64,000 nucleotides of DNA from Pyrenula massariospora (GCA_021030905.1 JAGFMI010000003.1:1488001-1552000), one strand, 5' to 3'; positions 43,694 through 56,335 are shown, counted from the first letter of the stretch. Program-made: numbers and translations. The notes: generated from the letters alone by a model not told the origin.

Positions 43694-46600
43694 TTAGTCA
43701 AAGGCCGATTCCTCTTCAACCAGAGCTGTCATAATATTAGCGAATGCAGAAAAGCAGAGTTAAAGGATCATACCTTGATCTTCCCTTACCCGGGGAACCG
43801 AGCTTTTGCGGCCTGACATTCCCATGAAAAGCATCGAGCTCTCTCTCCTCTTCGCTTTCACCGTTGGGGGATTTGCAGGTGCAAGCATACGGTTCATTGA
43901 CCCATACTCAGCTTGATGAGGCTGGTGGGTTGGGTGCGGGTGGTAAGGCTGTTGAACACGAGATGTTACAGGTACATTTGGTACGTCATCTTCGTAGCTT
44001 CGCGTTTCATACGAGGGCTGAATGGGTATGAAGCCTGTATTGATCGTGGCGGTATGGGTATGAGAATCTGGCTTTGGCTGCATTGCGTGTGGGTTCGGAA
44101 AAGAGGTAGTAGGAAAAGAGGTCTGGTTGTGAGAAGGCGTGGGAATATCAGAGAACATTTGATGTCGTGGTGACCGGATGTCCTCAGGGGTCAGGGGGTC
44201 GTTGTTAGCGGGAATTTCGACCGTTCTGATCTGTTCAGGGACTGGTTCGTGCCCAAATATAGCGTCAAAATCAGTTAGAAACATTGAAAATACAGGGGCC
44301 GGTATGTTTAACGTAGGGGAAAAGACTATGCCGACATTCCTCACGTTCATCTTGTTCCTGTCGGCCTTTTCAATTACTTCGATCAAGTATAAGGATAAGA
44401 TTCGCAGAAGTGACCGGTTGACTGCCGGCAACTTGTGGACCAAGGTGTTGAATGCCATCACCTTTTTGCTCTTCTCGTCCAGTTCTAAGACGTGGAGGAA
44501 ATCGAGGTGAAGGTCCCGCGTCAGAACAGTTGTTGGAAGCTCACGGAGATATTGCTTGAAAAGCGACGCAACTGCGTGAACATCGTAGTACTGATCGTCC
44601 TCCAAGAAATTCACGTCACCTTCCGTATTGAACCTATCTTTCAATGCCCTGATCACCACATTCGAACCGCTCAGACGGAATATACCCTCCTCGCTGGCGG
44701 CATCCTTGGCACGCAGATACTCAATGCATCTGTACACTACAGCGGGCAAGTTCACGTTCAGACCAAGCGGTGAACAATACTCCACAGCTTCTGCCAAGGG
44801 TAGACCAAATACCGGACGGACGGGCTGTTTCGATTCAGGGCTGCTGTTCTGAACCAAACTTGTGTTAGATCCGTTGTGGGCTTGAGTTTGAATGATCAGG
44901 TCTGAAGTGGATCGTTGCCGAAAACCCCAGATACTTCGCTTTTTATGCTCCCTTTCTTTAGCAGCTAAAGTAGCCGCAGACTTGTTGCCCCAAAGCCCGG
45001 CATCCTGAATGACAGAGCCATTTTGCGGTCCTGATATAAGCTTGGATGACGGGGTACCTTGTGGGTACTGGTCATGTGTATTACTGAGATGTTGCATAGG
45101 AACGTTACCTGACGACGTCGAGGTCGCAGTCGGTGAAGGAGTCTCGTTCTTAGCTCTCTCGGTGTGGGACTGGCCGTGAAGCGGTGCTTCCCCGGGAACA
45201 GTATCTTCGTAGCTGAGACCACTGAAGACGTCTGCTTTAGCTGGCGCGTGCTTGTCTGAAACAACGTCGTGAGGAATATGACCGTATTGCTTCACTTTGG
45301 CTTCAAAACCCGTGATGTGACTTTTACCGGCTTCAGACCGCTTACTCGCTGGCTTTTGTGACTCGTCTTCCTCTTGGAAGTCGACCCATTGAAGTAAAGC
45401 CTCTACCCACTCATCCCTCTCCTTGTCACTTTCAGCACAAAGTACATGCCTTAGCATACTAGAAGAATCCTTCTTCTTGGGCTCCAAAATAAGGAATGCA
45501 TGCCTATATTGGTTCTCTAAATCGTCGTCGGTCCGAGAAGGTGATACCGATTGAGACTGCTTCCCAATCTGGGCATTGCGCAGTTTGATATTCCCAAGGT
45601 GAGGGCCGCCGGGGGACTCGTAATATTTGAGATCCGGGCCTTGTAGCACAAAGAATCTCACTTTCCACCCACCAAAGTTTTTGCCTCGTTTGGTCAAATA
45701 GCCTTCTTTCCTCGGCCGGCCGTCAGGTCCCACAGCTACTGGCGGACGCGCTCTCCGAGAAACGCCTAGGAGACTTGTCTCATCATCACGAGGCTCGATG
45801 GCGTCAGTGGAGAGGAAGTGGCAGATGACAATTGCCGCCTTCTCGTCGAGCTGCGTCTCTAGAAGATCGTGGAAGTATTGATTCAGAGCAGCTCTTCTGG
45901 CATCAACGATTGCTGGGGAATGTCCAGAAAATAGCTTGCGATCTGGCAATTTGGTAGAAAAATCCGATACCTGCTTCATCTGTTGATCGAGCTGGGGAAG
46001 GGCAAGGATGACCTTCTCAACTCGCCATAACTCACGACGGTCTGAACGAGCAAATACGCTCAATGTGAACACAGGGTCCTCGTCTTGAGACTTTGGAGCC
46101 ATGTAACTCATCCGGGAAGGTCGCAAGCGAGAAGACGCAACCCGAACTTCGATCGATGGAATGGCATTGGGAGGCAGTAGAAGATCAGGATAATCATCGC
46201 TCACTAAGCCCAGGTAAATCTGCGGACTCTGCTGGGCACTATCAGGCGTGACCGGAGATTTGGGCGTGGTTGGAGATTTCTTCAGATCCTCATCGATCTC
46301 GGCTCCAACAATCACAGGGACATTAGGCCTGGATGACAGATCTGTATTGACAGGGCTCAGGATCTTCGGGACTGTCTTGGACGTGGGTGATTCTAAGGAA
46401 AGAGGAGTATTTGGTGGAAGGGGAATAGGTTGCTGCGGTGCACGCGGTGACAGCGGGAGACCGCTATTTGCCCCCGGGTTGGGAGAGAGTGGAGGCGATG
46501 CAACGATACCGGACCCTTCACGCGGCAGGCGAGGTTGAGGCGAGTTGACGGGTCGATTACCGGGCCGAGGGCTCACCGGCAAGCCAGGGCTCATCGGCGG

Positions 46601-48490
46601 AGATGCCACCAACCGCTCTGATATTGAGGTCGTGTCATTGGAGGTTGACTGAAGGACCGAGTTTAAGCCTGCGGGAGGTTCCAATCGCCCAGCAGTGCCA
46701 TTGGGTGGAGACTGTGGCACCATTTGGCGCGGGCTCGTGGGCAGACTGACAATGGCAGACTTCGGTGACTGAACCGATTTAATTCCCTCTGTTGACTGCG
46801 GCGCACTTTTAGACTTGTGCTTTTTTGAGTTACTTCGTGCCTCCCGTTCTCTTGCAGCAGCTGCTGCGCGTTCCCGATCATCGTCCGCGCGGGTCGGTCT
46901 TCGCCCCCTTTCAAAAGCAGGGATCTCATCCACTTCAAGAATGTCATCGTAATCAGAATCCGAATGCTCATCAGGTGAGGTCGGCTGTAACTGTTGGCTC
47001 GGCCTTCGGGTCTGGTGTAGGTCTAAAGGCGCCGGGGGACCTCTCCTGGACTGCTGCTGCGGCTTCTCAGAACGATCTGCAGCCGAGCTCTCTGTCGCAC
47101 TCGCCGACGGTGTCTTCGGCAAGCTCTGTAGTGGCGGCAGCGTAGGTGGCAGCGTTGGAGGCGGCCTGGAAGGTGGAGGGAGAGGATCACGGGTCATGTT
47201 CTGATTTCTGTGAACTGCTGGCATTGCAGTATCTGGTGCTGCCATTTGGTGTGGGACATCCTCGCGACCGCTTTGTCCATTGTTGTCCGCACCAATTTGT
47301 CGGGACCTGATTTTCTCCGTTGGACTTTCTGATGTGGAGAGATACTGTCGCTTGTCACCAGCTGCTGCTTGTTGCTGTAGAAGATGAAGAGGGGAGGGCA
47401 TCAGTGTAGAATCGATTGGAGAGCTTGCTAGAGTTGATGGTGCCTTCGAATTAGGGGTCCTCTGGGTCACTTGCTCCTCGGGAGCTGCAGCGCCCAACTC
47501 TATTTTGCGGTCTTTTTTCATCACTTCTGAAGCGGGTGCCTCCGTCAGAGCCGGCGACTCATTAGGTTGGCTAGCGTCTCGATGGGAGAGAGGAGTCTGA
47601 GTGTGGAGCTCCTTCAACCTCTTCTTATAGCGCTCCTTATCCTTCAGCGCCTGCTCGAGATCCTTGTTAAGGCCAAAGACGAGCGTCCTTTGCTTGTCGA
47701 CTAGTTTCCACAATTGCGCATTCTGGGCAGCTACATGTTGCTTCTCTTTCAACAGGTGCACAACGAGATTCTCTGCCGAGCCCGCGGCTGCTATGAGGTT
47801 TGTGATTTCATTGTGGCCGATGTTGCTAGCATCGATTGACCCCTTATTCGAATGTGAGGCGCCGGATGATGAGACCGAAGATATTGCAGAATCAATTGAG
47901 GACGTACGAGGGACAAAGTGTGGGTGATCTGGCTTTCTCAGGTTCGTAGAAGGCAACGCCGTGGTTGGAGACTCTGGCGGAGAGTGCACTATCTGACCAC
48001 GATGGGACATGTTTGTATGCCCATCTGCCTGTCTATCGAGATTCTTTTGGTCGTGAGGTGCTTGCACAGGTAGAGAAGGGCCGTCTCCAGCCTGTGGCAT
48101 TCGTTGAACTTTTGCGGCAGGAGCCCTGGTATTATAGCTTAAAGCATTATCATTATTCTCTGCAGCAGAAATATTGCCGTTGATGTGTGAAGGTATGGAG
48201 GGGTTCTGTCGGGCCTTAGAAGGCATTATTGAACGGTCGTCCTCTTGAGTCGAAGCAGAGGGAAGGTAGCTTGACTGCAGCGGACTGGGATTTGGTTTGC
48301 GAAGGGCGGTCGAGGAAACACTGCGCTGGGAGGGAGCATCTGACCGCTGCCCAAGATAGTCACGCGGAATTAGATTGTGGTTTGGCAGTGGAGAATTTGG
48401 AGAGAGTCCTCGCGACGAGGATTTGAGAGATGCTGGACCTTGAAGCTGAACGTCATCTTTGGTATCCTCTTGTCGCTGATACTGCGACAT
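43694..48490 (-). CDS. BEM3: PX-PH-RhoGAP protein, Bem3-like
   Basis: CDS complement(join(43694..43725, 43774..48490)), 1582 aa. GTPase-activating protein for Cdc42-type Rho GTPases in polarity, acting at membranes. Domain order: a Ser/Pro-rich disordered N-terminus (1-750), including a coiled coil near residues 240-300 (ENLVVHLLKEKQHVAAQNAQL); PX domain (about 765-890); PH domain (about 930-1035, KEGYLTKRGKNFGGWKVRFFVL); linker; RhoGAP domain (about 1225-1407) with EGIFRLSGS holding the arginine finger and NVRNVGIVFSPTL; and a disordered tail. This order is that of yeast Bem3. Exon 1 runs out at a stop at 43760, but a GT-AG intron (43726-43773, 48 nt, GCTAATA branch) joins to a 32-nt last exon that adds ALVEEESAFD after DQ, a plausible real C-terminus. 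Confidence 0.93.
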
Positions 48491-50799
48491 GGCCCCAAGC
48501 GAAGGACGGCATTAAGGGAGCAGTGGAGGACGGATGCGCGAAACAATCGAGGTTGAACAAATGGCAGCCAGCCCTTGGAGCCGAGCACAGTGCGTGAGAA
48601 GGCGCTGACAGGCCCGCCGTCTGCGCTTTGGCACGAGTGAAGGGTGCTTGATCGTCAGTCTCCGACGTTTCCAGTGCCGGAGTAAGCGCTCAACGGTAGA
48701 AGACCAGGAGCGCTGTGGTTGGAGGTTGGTGTGACAAGTCTGTAGCAGCGTTCAGAACCCGGTTGGCGAGACCAATAATGCGAGTCGAGGGGTCGACATG
48801 GCACGGATACTCTGCAGGGATGTAAATTACGAATCTGGCCTGGTGGAGAACGACCGCGCCGGCGTGGATATCATACTATCGTCAATTACAGATACCCGGC
48901 TCAGTCCGGCTTCCCAGGAGTCAATCTTGGAGAGGGATAGCTCGTGTGACAGGAGACCGTGCTGCGAGAGACGATTGTCACAATGACCCTCTGTGGCCGG
49001 GGAAAATTTTTGTGGCTTGGGGGACGGTGGGGAGATCGCGCGGTGGAAAAGGGCAAGAGGCGAAGAGGTTTGAGAATTCGAGTAATCCTTGCAGATGATC
49101 GCTACGGTCTGGGGGGGTTTGGGTCGTGCTGGCGCGTGCCGCCACCCAGGAGGAAAGAATGCGGGCATGGCCCTCGACTTACTACTATACACGAACCTCA
49201 CTGCTCCGCCCTCCATGCCCACTGTCCAGCATGTCTGATGCAAACAGGCGGCAAACCAGACGGACGCCTCGGCAAAACCCAGCGTCTTGGTCTTCAAATC
49301 TTGACACCGTGACAGCCGAAACATTCAGCAGAGGGTGGGTGGAGATGAAAATCAATCCCCAGCTGGCGCCCGTGTTCCAGCTTGGCGGAGCCAGCCGGCA
49401 TCCTGGAGGCTGCGCTTGCCCTCCCAGAATAAATCGGCTTCGATGTTTTGTCTGACATTAATTCTGGGGTACCGAGTCTGCAGCGTCGATCATGGAAGGA
49501 TTCGCGCGCTCTGACTGTGAATTGTCCCAACCCATCTTATCGCTCTACTACCTTAGGTACACTCACCGGCCGGCAAGGAGTCCTCTTTAAAGTCTTGGTT
49601 CGTATGTTGCTGGGCGAGGAAATGAAGCGACAAGGGTACCAAAGTCATGACAGGACTTTCTGTACCACAGCCATGATATGCCGATTTCGGCTACCAGGAG
49701 GTGCTCGCATTCTTTGCGAGTAATGCCTATATGTTCTGGCGCGTGGCGCGAAAGGAACATTAACAGCGCTACTGCACCCCCTTATCCTTAGGTATATCAT
49801 CAACATGCAAGGTACCCACGCCGAGCCTTCCACTACTGCTTCATCTAATCAAGCCTTCGCGCGAACCAGACCTCAGCCCGGAGTTAGGCGGTAAACCTCG
49901 ACAGGGGGGTTTATTAGCAGGAGACTGATGCTGCAGGCCACTGACAGCTCTTCTCCATACAATCGCCCACACTCAGGTAGTCCAAGACCTCGAAGAAGCT
50001 TGGAGTCATTTTCACTGGTTCATAGGCTGTGCTTGGCTAAGAGCCAAATTTCTCTGCTTTGGCGGGCTACTAGTTGGCTAGCGCACATGGTCTGCATATG
50101 AGATTGAGGGCTATTGTTCCTTCAGACAGACTCTCGATCGATCATCTTCATTCCGAGATCCTCTGAAACTCAAAACGGCGGTGAATCATCCACTTAAATG
50201 TGGAGTGAACCCTTTTTGGTATCCGTGGTCCATCCTCCGGCGCTGTGCATGGCGGTCTCATTTCATCCTACTCCGGAACAGGGCTCCTTTCTACGTACAT
50301 CTACGTATGCAGGGCAGCGATTTGAACATCGTCCAGAGCCATACACGACCTCTGATTAATTCTGGACCTCACCAACCTAGACCAGACAGTCCTTCCAATA
50401 TTAATTATTAGTAGCGATGTATTGAGCGCGCGCCTTCTGAGATAGGCGTCCAAGATTTTTTCCTTCTCCAGATCCCGAGCTGGAGTTGCTGTGCTTAGTG
50501 ACTGCAACACAAGGGTGCGACAGGTATTCAATGTCGATTGCGTCGTTGCCTCGCGGTATGTGACGCGGTCATTGCAGAGAGGTACTAGAAGTGTGCGTGA
50601 CTCTCCATATAAAAGCTATTTGTCCAATAAGCTAGTTCTTTGACTTTCTTTTCGAATTAGTACTCAGCCGTAGCTTAAGGATTCGGGATGTGCTGTACCT
50701 TCGTAAGACTGAAATCTGTTCTTATGCACTGACTACGGACATCCAAGATGGGAGTCAGAGAACTCGAAGATCATGACAAACATCCAAATAGGACAACCC
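48491..50799. other. Gene-poor spacer upstream of the RhoGAP
   Basis: About 2.3 kb between the RhoGAP start (48490, minus) and the stop of the SAP30BP-like gene (50800, minus). The proximal part should be the RhoGAP promoter and a possibly long leader. Frames of up to 165 codons (48827-49324 minus) have no recognisable domain and are mirrored by frames on the other strand, so I do not call them. Confidence 0.45.
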
Positions 50800-51561
50800 C
50801 TAGGATACCCTATTCTTCTTGGTGTAGCGGTCTGTTTTTGAGTGCCGCTCGCTGTCCTGGTGAGGCGTTGGCCTATGATTTGAAGATGCAGAGCCACCTT
50901 GGGGCACAAAATCCAATACTCTTTTCCCGGCTGCCGATTGTGACTTCTTGGCGTCTTCCTCCTCCTCGCGTAATTGCTGCTGAATTTTGGCTAAGTTTTC
51001 TTTGTATGCTGAGATAGGGAAGCTCGAGACATCATATAAATTTGTCGGGAGAGACGTTGCATATTGGTCATTTTCTTGCAGACCAGCGCGCTCAAGCAAA
51101 GTAGAGAAAAGACTTGGGTTGCTGTAGCTTGGCTTCTTAGCAAGGTCTGCGTTGAAATGTATGCCCTTCGTCTTGAGCTCTAAAAAGCGAGTAAAGCGTG
51201 CGTTGGCCGCGGGATTGGGTGAGCCTGGAGGCGACGGAGGGATTGTGTTGACTGGGACAGTCGGTGCTGTAAGGTTTTGCAGCATCTCGCGCGGGGATAT
51301 TGTAGTTAAAGCGAGCTCAGAAGGATATTCTAAAAGACTGTTATCTTCAGACAGTCCAGACGGTCCAGGTTGGGGTCCTATTGGGCTTATGTGCTTTCCC
51401 GTGATCTCACGGACGTTGGGTCGGGGAAGCTCAGAGCTATTTGAGACAGCTCTGATAATTTGCACGCTGGAATCTTGTGGTGGAGATATAGGCGATGCAG
51501 GCTCGTGAGGGATTTTGTCATCCTCGTCACTGCTGTCTCCGTATCCCACTAGGCCACTCAT
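50800..51561 (-). CDS. HCNGP/SAP30BP-like nuclear protein
   Basis: 253 aa, single exon. ATG at 51561 was chosen because MSGLVGYGDSSDEDD matches the family's acidic start; the frame extends 55 codons upstream but that part is not family-like. The HCNGP domain (about 140-215) shows RFLELKTKGIHFNADLAKKPSYSNPSLFSTLL, then ERAGLQENDQYATSLPTNLYD and AYKENLAKIQQQLREEEEDAKK. The tail is basic (DRYTKKNRVS). Human SAP30BP takes part in transcription and in splicing of short introns; the fungal role is family inference. It sits head to head with the proteasome gene. Confidence 0.88.
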   Translation of the reverse strand: MSGLVGYGDSSDEDDKIPHEPASPISPPQDSSVQIIRAVSNSSELPRPNVREITGKHISPIGPQPGPSGLSEDNSLLEYPSELALTTISPREMLQNLTAPTVPVNTIPPSPPGSPNPAANARFTRFLELKTKGIHFNADLAKKPSYSNPSLFSTLLERAGLQENDQYATSLPTNLYDVSSFPISAYKENLAKIQQQLREEEEDAKKSQSAAGKRVLDFVPQGGSASSNHRPTPHQDSERHSKTDRYTKKNRVS

Positions 51562-51834
51562 CCCTTCATGAATGCTCCTTTCACCTCGACATAGGGGATA
51601 AGATGAGCTCCGTAATAGAGCAAAGAGCCTTGCGGTCGGGAGGGAAGGTGGAAGAGCGCCAAGCCAGTATTGGTTAGACCAGTATGTGGCCATCGTGAAA
51701 GTCGACGCGGACCTTGCTGCCTCCAAGCTTAGAGGTCGAGGAAGACTTTTTCAAATTCCTATCTCGGTAGCACTCCTGCTCCATACTCTCAGAGACCGAG
51801 ATCTGTTTCCATCTCAAGGTCTTCCTTAATCAAC
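51562..51834. promoter_or_regulatory. Divergent promoter region, SAP30BP-like and PRE7
   Basis: A 273-bp gap between two start codons on opposite strands. It contains an ATTGG (inverted CCAAT) core near 51667-51672. No proteasome-type PACE element (GGTGGCAAA) is seen. Confidence 0.5.
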
Positions 51835-52691
51835 ATGGCGTCCCTGCTCAGCCAACCTGCTCCTCACTCCGATGTCCTAAGTTATTCTTTCTCAAACGCT
51901 GCAGACAGCGCGGCAGCGGGGCAAAAACAACATGGCTTCTACCCGTACGCTTCTGTCTCGAAGTTGTCACAGCCGATCGCCTTACTGATAGTCATCGCAG
52001 ATACACTGACAACGGCGGCTCTACACTCGGAATCAGCGGCAAAGGTTTCACAATTCTTGCTGGTGATACTCGCTCCACATCTGGCTACAGCATTAACACT
52101 CGCTATGCACCCAAAATCTTCAAGATCGGCGGCGATGATGAGACGGGAGAAGGTGCGCATATTGTTCTTGCCGTTGTTGGTTTTGCCGCAGACGGAAACG
52201 CCTTGAAAGAGCGCCTTGACAGCGTGGTCAAGATGTACAAGTATCAACACAACAAGCAGATCAGTGTAAAAGCTTGCGCACAGAGGCTTGCAACGATTCT
52301 ATATCAGAAGAGATTCTTCCCATATTACGTACACGCAATCCTAGGGGGTATGGATGAGAAAGGAGAGGGGGCGCTTTACAGCTACGATCCCGTGGGGAGC
52401 TATGAGCGGGAACAATGTAGAGCAGCCGGTGCGGCAGCAAGCTTGATCATGCCATTTCTAGACAATCAAGTCAACTACAAGAACCAGTATCAGAGCCTGG
52501 CCGATGGAGGGGAGGCCAAGCCATTGGCAGAAGTGATGGCGCCGAGGACGGTGGACGAGGCAGAGCAATTAGTCAGAGATGCATTTACGTCTTCAGTGGA
52601 GAGGCATATCGAGGTTGGAGATGGGCTGCAGATGCTAATATGCACAGGGGACGGGATACGGGAAGTGTTTACGCCGCTGAAAAAGGACTAG
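51835..52691 (+). CDS. PRE7: 20S proteasome subunit beta-6
   Basis: CDS join(51835..51944, 52001..52691), 266 aa; 56-nt intron. Structural subunit of the 20S proteasome core beta ring. Seen: an N-terminal propeptide (about 1-36), YTDNGGSTLGISGKGFTILAGDTRSTSGYSINTR around the start of the mature part, where the residue after processing is not the catalytic Thr of active beta subunits; IVLAVVGFAADG; RFFPYYVHAILGGMD; and GALYSYDPVGSYER. These match beta-6 (PSMB1/Pre7) rather than the active beta-1, 2 or 5 subunits. Length fits (yeast Pre7 241, others 240-270). Cellular location is the nucleus and cytosol. Confidence 0.96.
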
Positions 52692-52971
52692 AATTCTTTC
52701 TTTGCTCTGTTCTTTGCATTTCATGTTGCATGGTTTGAGCGTTTTGCCGTCTAGGGAATAGAAGGTCGATCCCAGTCCTCCACTATTTGGCCACATCTCG
52801 AACGCCTGTTGCTATGCATTTCCATCCCGTATGCAAATTGAGTTCCCACTGTAGAAAACGTGACCTTTTGTGATCGGAAGTTCCTGTAGGTTTCACATTT
52901 CCCAGGACTCGTCTCGAAAATCGCCGTCCAGAAGACCACGGCAACGTAGCTGAAACCATTTAATACCAAGC
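52692..52971. other. Convergent spacer
   Basis: 280 bp between the 3' ends of PRE7 and PNO1. No terminator consensus is claimed. Confidence 0.5.
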
Positions 52972-53810
52972 TCAAAATCTCTCCTTCATCCGGCTTGCTA
53001 CGGTCCTCAAATTCCCGTACACCTTTCCCGGCGGTGCTCCGAGAATGAGACTAACGATTGCCTCCCTAGCAATTCTGATATTCTTGAAGCCTCCTAAAAT
53101 ATGGATTTTTTGATCCGCTAAAACCACCCTCGTTCTACTGCTGTTTTCTATCGCAAATTTTGTCTTCCCTGACTGCCCCGCAATTCTCCCGATAGCTCTC
53201 GATAGATGGTCACCCTGTAAATTCTTCACATCCTTGATTTCGAAGGTTTCTATGAACAAATCGTCGAGCCTCAGCAGCGCGATCGCGTCATCAACGTCAA
53301 ATCCGAGTGCGAAAGCGTTGATGTAGTCGACAGCTTTCTGCAATGCCGAGGTATCGGTGGTGTATTTAGATGTTCGGAGCTCGACAGCGCGAGATTTGAT
53401 ATTCATTCGGACTTGAAGCTTGAGATTTTCTATGATGGCAGGGTAGATGCGTGGCCAATTACTTTTGAGCGGTGTCATACGATGCGTTGGCACAGGTACT
53501 TTTCGTATTTGTACATGGTGGGCGGTGCGAGAGGGTTTCTCTGGTGCGAAACGGGGAGTGCCATCTAGGCTAACAAGGGGCATATCCGTGTCGACAGACT
53601 CGGAGTTGGACGGCGGGAGAGTCTGAGGTATGATTGGGGTTGTCGAAAAAGGTTCGGCAAGCAAAGAGTCATTGTCTAAGATCTATTAGAGTCAAGTCTT
53701 CTCAGCGGATTCTGTGAGGCCTGCAGACCGTCATCCGGAAGAGGAATATCATGGGCTTCTGTTTCCGCCAGGTGATGTGGTTGGCGCTGGAGCGCCGTTG
53801 GTGTAGGCAT
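52972..53810 (-). CDS. PNO1: Pno1/Dim2 ribosome-assembly KH protein
   Basis: CDS complement(join(52972..53675, 53729..53810)), 261 aa; 53-nt intron. Assembly factor of the small ribosomal subunit needed for the final cleavage of 20S pre-rRNA and for methylation of 18S rRNA by Dim1. Seen: acidic N-terminus, TPLKSNWPRIYPAIIENLKLQVRMNIKSR, and the KH fold with the RNA-contacting region near KNLQGDHLSRAIGRIAGQSGKTKFAIENSSRTRVVLADQKIHILG; end GAPPGKVYGNLRTVASRMKERF is the classic Pno1 ending. Exon 1 was found by phase matching and supplies a start (MPTPTALQRQPHH); an internal start in exon 2 would lose only acidic residues. Divergent from MDM31. Confidence 0.95.
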
Positions 53811-54128
53811 TGCAAATCTTTGCTACAACATGTATTGTATGCTTTTCTGAGAAAGGGGCTTTCCCAGATAGCCTGCCGGAAAAGTTTCACAATGGTTGAC
53901 AACCTTGCATACATCAATCGTGGGTAAACCCCACGCATCAATTTTGAGCGTCCCTCATGTGGGGAAACTTTTTTAGCGTGATATGGGTCGGGGATGATTT
54001 CACGAAATTCTGCCTCCGCATCTACGTTATCCATAACCTTGCGTTGTCCAATACCTAAACCTAGCTGCAAGCCGACAGAACGCACCGGATTCTCCAGCAT
54101 TCAGAGCAATCAGCATGCCCTGAAAAAC
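53811..54128. promoter_or_regulatory. Divergent promoter region, PNO1 and MDM31
   Basis: A 318-bp gap between the two start codons. The MDM31 frame stays open upstream to 53994 but the added residues are not family-like, so the start at 54129 was kept. No element is recognised with confidence. Confidence 0.5.
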
Positions 54129-56335
54129 ATGAATCAGTATGCAGTGACGTGGAGGACATTACACGTCTTGCGACTCTCACCCCGACCTTTTCCTTCTCAC
54201 TCTACACCTATCAAATTTCCCCTATCCTCACGACGACCTCGACATCCTTTCAGCTCCCTCCGAGACTCTACGCCTACCACTTTCGCCTCAGCGTCACGTA
54301 CTCTGTCGTTATCTTCACGACGCAGTCCTTTCCGAAATAAATCGAGCAGTCGAGCAGTGCATTCCTTCCATGCCAATGGCCGGATCAATACCGCCTGCTC
54401 AGACGATGCAAGAAAATCGGTGATCAGAACCGCGCAGCTTGAAAAGCGTGTACAGGGTGCCTCAACGTATCATCCTTGGCTGATAAAAGCCATTCGCGAG
54501 GCCCTCCATGTTTCGCCTTCTCTCCGACCACTAGACCGCAGGAGAGATTTCACTTGCACAGCTCTGCATTGCCAATCACAAGGCAAGCCATCTAGCAAGC
54601 CAGCTCAAGATGCAAAGACATCGGCAGAAGCAGCCGCGAAGGCTACCGGGTCACAAACCTCAAATAAGCACCTCATCGATCGGCTGCCACATATGCCGCA
54701 GATGCCACATATCCATCGCCCAACAAAAGATGAACTTCTCGCGGCAGCCACTGGGTTCTGGTCTCGGCTCAAAGTCCGTTTCAAATGGTTCTCAATACGA
54801 AGCGTACGGCCTTTCAACGTGGACGAAATCAGTGGCTTTTTATCATGGTTGTTGGTCGGGCATGTACTCTGGATCGTCCTTGGAACAACCACCTTCTTTT
54901 CCTTGGCTATTTTCGCTTGCAATACTGTCTTTGCGCAAGGTGAGTTTCGAAGTATCAATGTGGATAACCTTGCCTAACCGAACATGCAGAAACTCTTGCA
55001 GGTTGGATCGGCAACTACCTGACAAAATCATCTGGCCTAAAGGTGGTTTTCGAATCTGCGATTGTACCAAAGTGGGGAGACGGCGTCATTAGCTTCAAGA
55101 ATGTCTTCGTTTCTCGTCGACCCGGCCACGAAAGCGGAAATGTTACCAAAGGCTCGCCGGAATCGGCGGCGGCGGCGGCAGCAGCTCTCAACGAAGGGTT
55201 GCCACAATGTGATCATTCTGTTGTTGAAGAGGACGGCAATTACACTCAATTTGACTTGTCTATCGACACTGTTAACGTGACGCTTTCTTTTGCAAAGTGG
55301 TTCAATGGGAAAGGTCTTTTAAGGGACGTCGAAGTCAGGGGCATTAGAGGCGTTGTCGATCGGACGCACGTCCACTGGTTAGACGTGGATGTTGATCCTA
55401 GAACATACCGCCACGAACACAACCCGGGGGATTTCGAAATCGATTCATTCAAAATGGACGACGTTCTCGTCACGATTTACCAGCCAGATCAATTCCGCCC
55501 CTACTCAGTGAGCATATTCTCTGCCGACCTGCCTCAACTCAGGAAGCAATGGCTTTTCTACGACTTCCTTTCAGCCAACCATATGTCAGGATCTTTCGAT
55601 AACTCCCTCTTTACTATTCATCCACGGCAAACCCACAATTACACCGGCGCTCGTATCGACACCAACTCTCCAGAGAAAGATTCTTTCAAGAAACAGTCCC
55701 GCATCCGCATTGACGGCCTTAACATAGACCACCTCAACCGCGGTGTTGAAGGTCCCTTCTCCTGGATACACGAAGGGAATGTCGACATTGTTGCAGATAT
55801 TATGTTCCCTGCCGATCATGACGAAAGTATCGCAAAAGTTATCTCAGATTTCTACGATCGCATGGAAGCCACTGTCACCTCAAATCGATTTCACGATCAT
55901 GTTCCTACAATCTCCTCCCCATCGTCTGTTGCCGATCCGTCTGACCTTGCAGTGTCTGGAATGGATAAGCGCTTCCTACTTCTCGACCTCCGTGTGCACC
56001 TTAATGACGTCCGCGCTGCTGTTCCGCTCTTCAACCGCTCGCTCTCTTACACAAACACGGCTCTTGTGCGGCCAATAGTTGCTTATATCAATTCTCGCAG
56101 AACCTTTATTCCGATACAGTGTCGTCTTATCAAGCCACTTGCCGATTTTGACGGCAGCTGGACGATTTATGACAGTGGCCTCATGAATGGGTTATCGGAA
56201 GAGGTATACGAGGCTTTTGCGCGGGACGTGCAGGATGAAAGCGTCAAGATGCGGAGGCTGAAGAAGGTGGGACTTTGGGGGCTAGCAGGACTGGCGCAGG
56301 TGGTCTTTATGGGCATAGCTGGCGGCATAGCATGA
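54129..56335 (+). CDS. MDM31: Mitochondrial inner-membrane morphology protein Mdm31
   Basis: CDS join(54129..54939, 54990..56335), 718 aa; 50-nt intron. Mdm31 and Mdm32 are inner-membrane proteins that keep mitochondrial shape and mtDNA stability and take part in cardiolipin handling. Seen: an Arg/Ser-rich mitochondrial presequence (about 1-90); a helical membrane segment LLVGHVLWIVLGTTTFFSLAIFA (about 243-265) after RPFNVDEISGFLSW; LTKSSGLKVVFESAIVPKWGDGVISFKNVFVSR across the start of exon 2; the conserved GLLRDVEVRGIRGVVDRTHV; QWLFYDFLSANHMSGSFDNSLFTIH; and SRIRIDGLNIDHLNRGVEGPFSWI, which is diagnostic of the family; then a C-terminal hydrophobic segment (WGLAGLAQVVFMGIAGGIA). The C-terminal half with SYTNTALVRPIVAYINSRRTFIPI also fits. 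Mdm31 rather than Mdm32 is a length and motif judgement. Confidence 0.95.

Noticed and set aside
48827-49324. 165-codon minus frame upstream of the RhoGAP
   Set aside because: No domain, plus-strand frames of similar size overlap, likely leader or promoter DNA.
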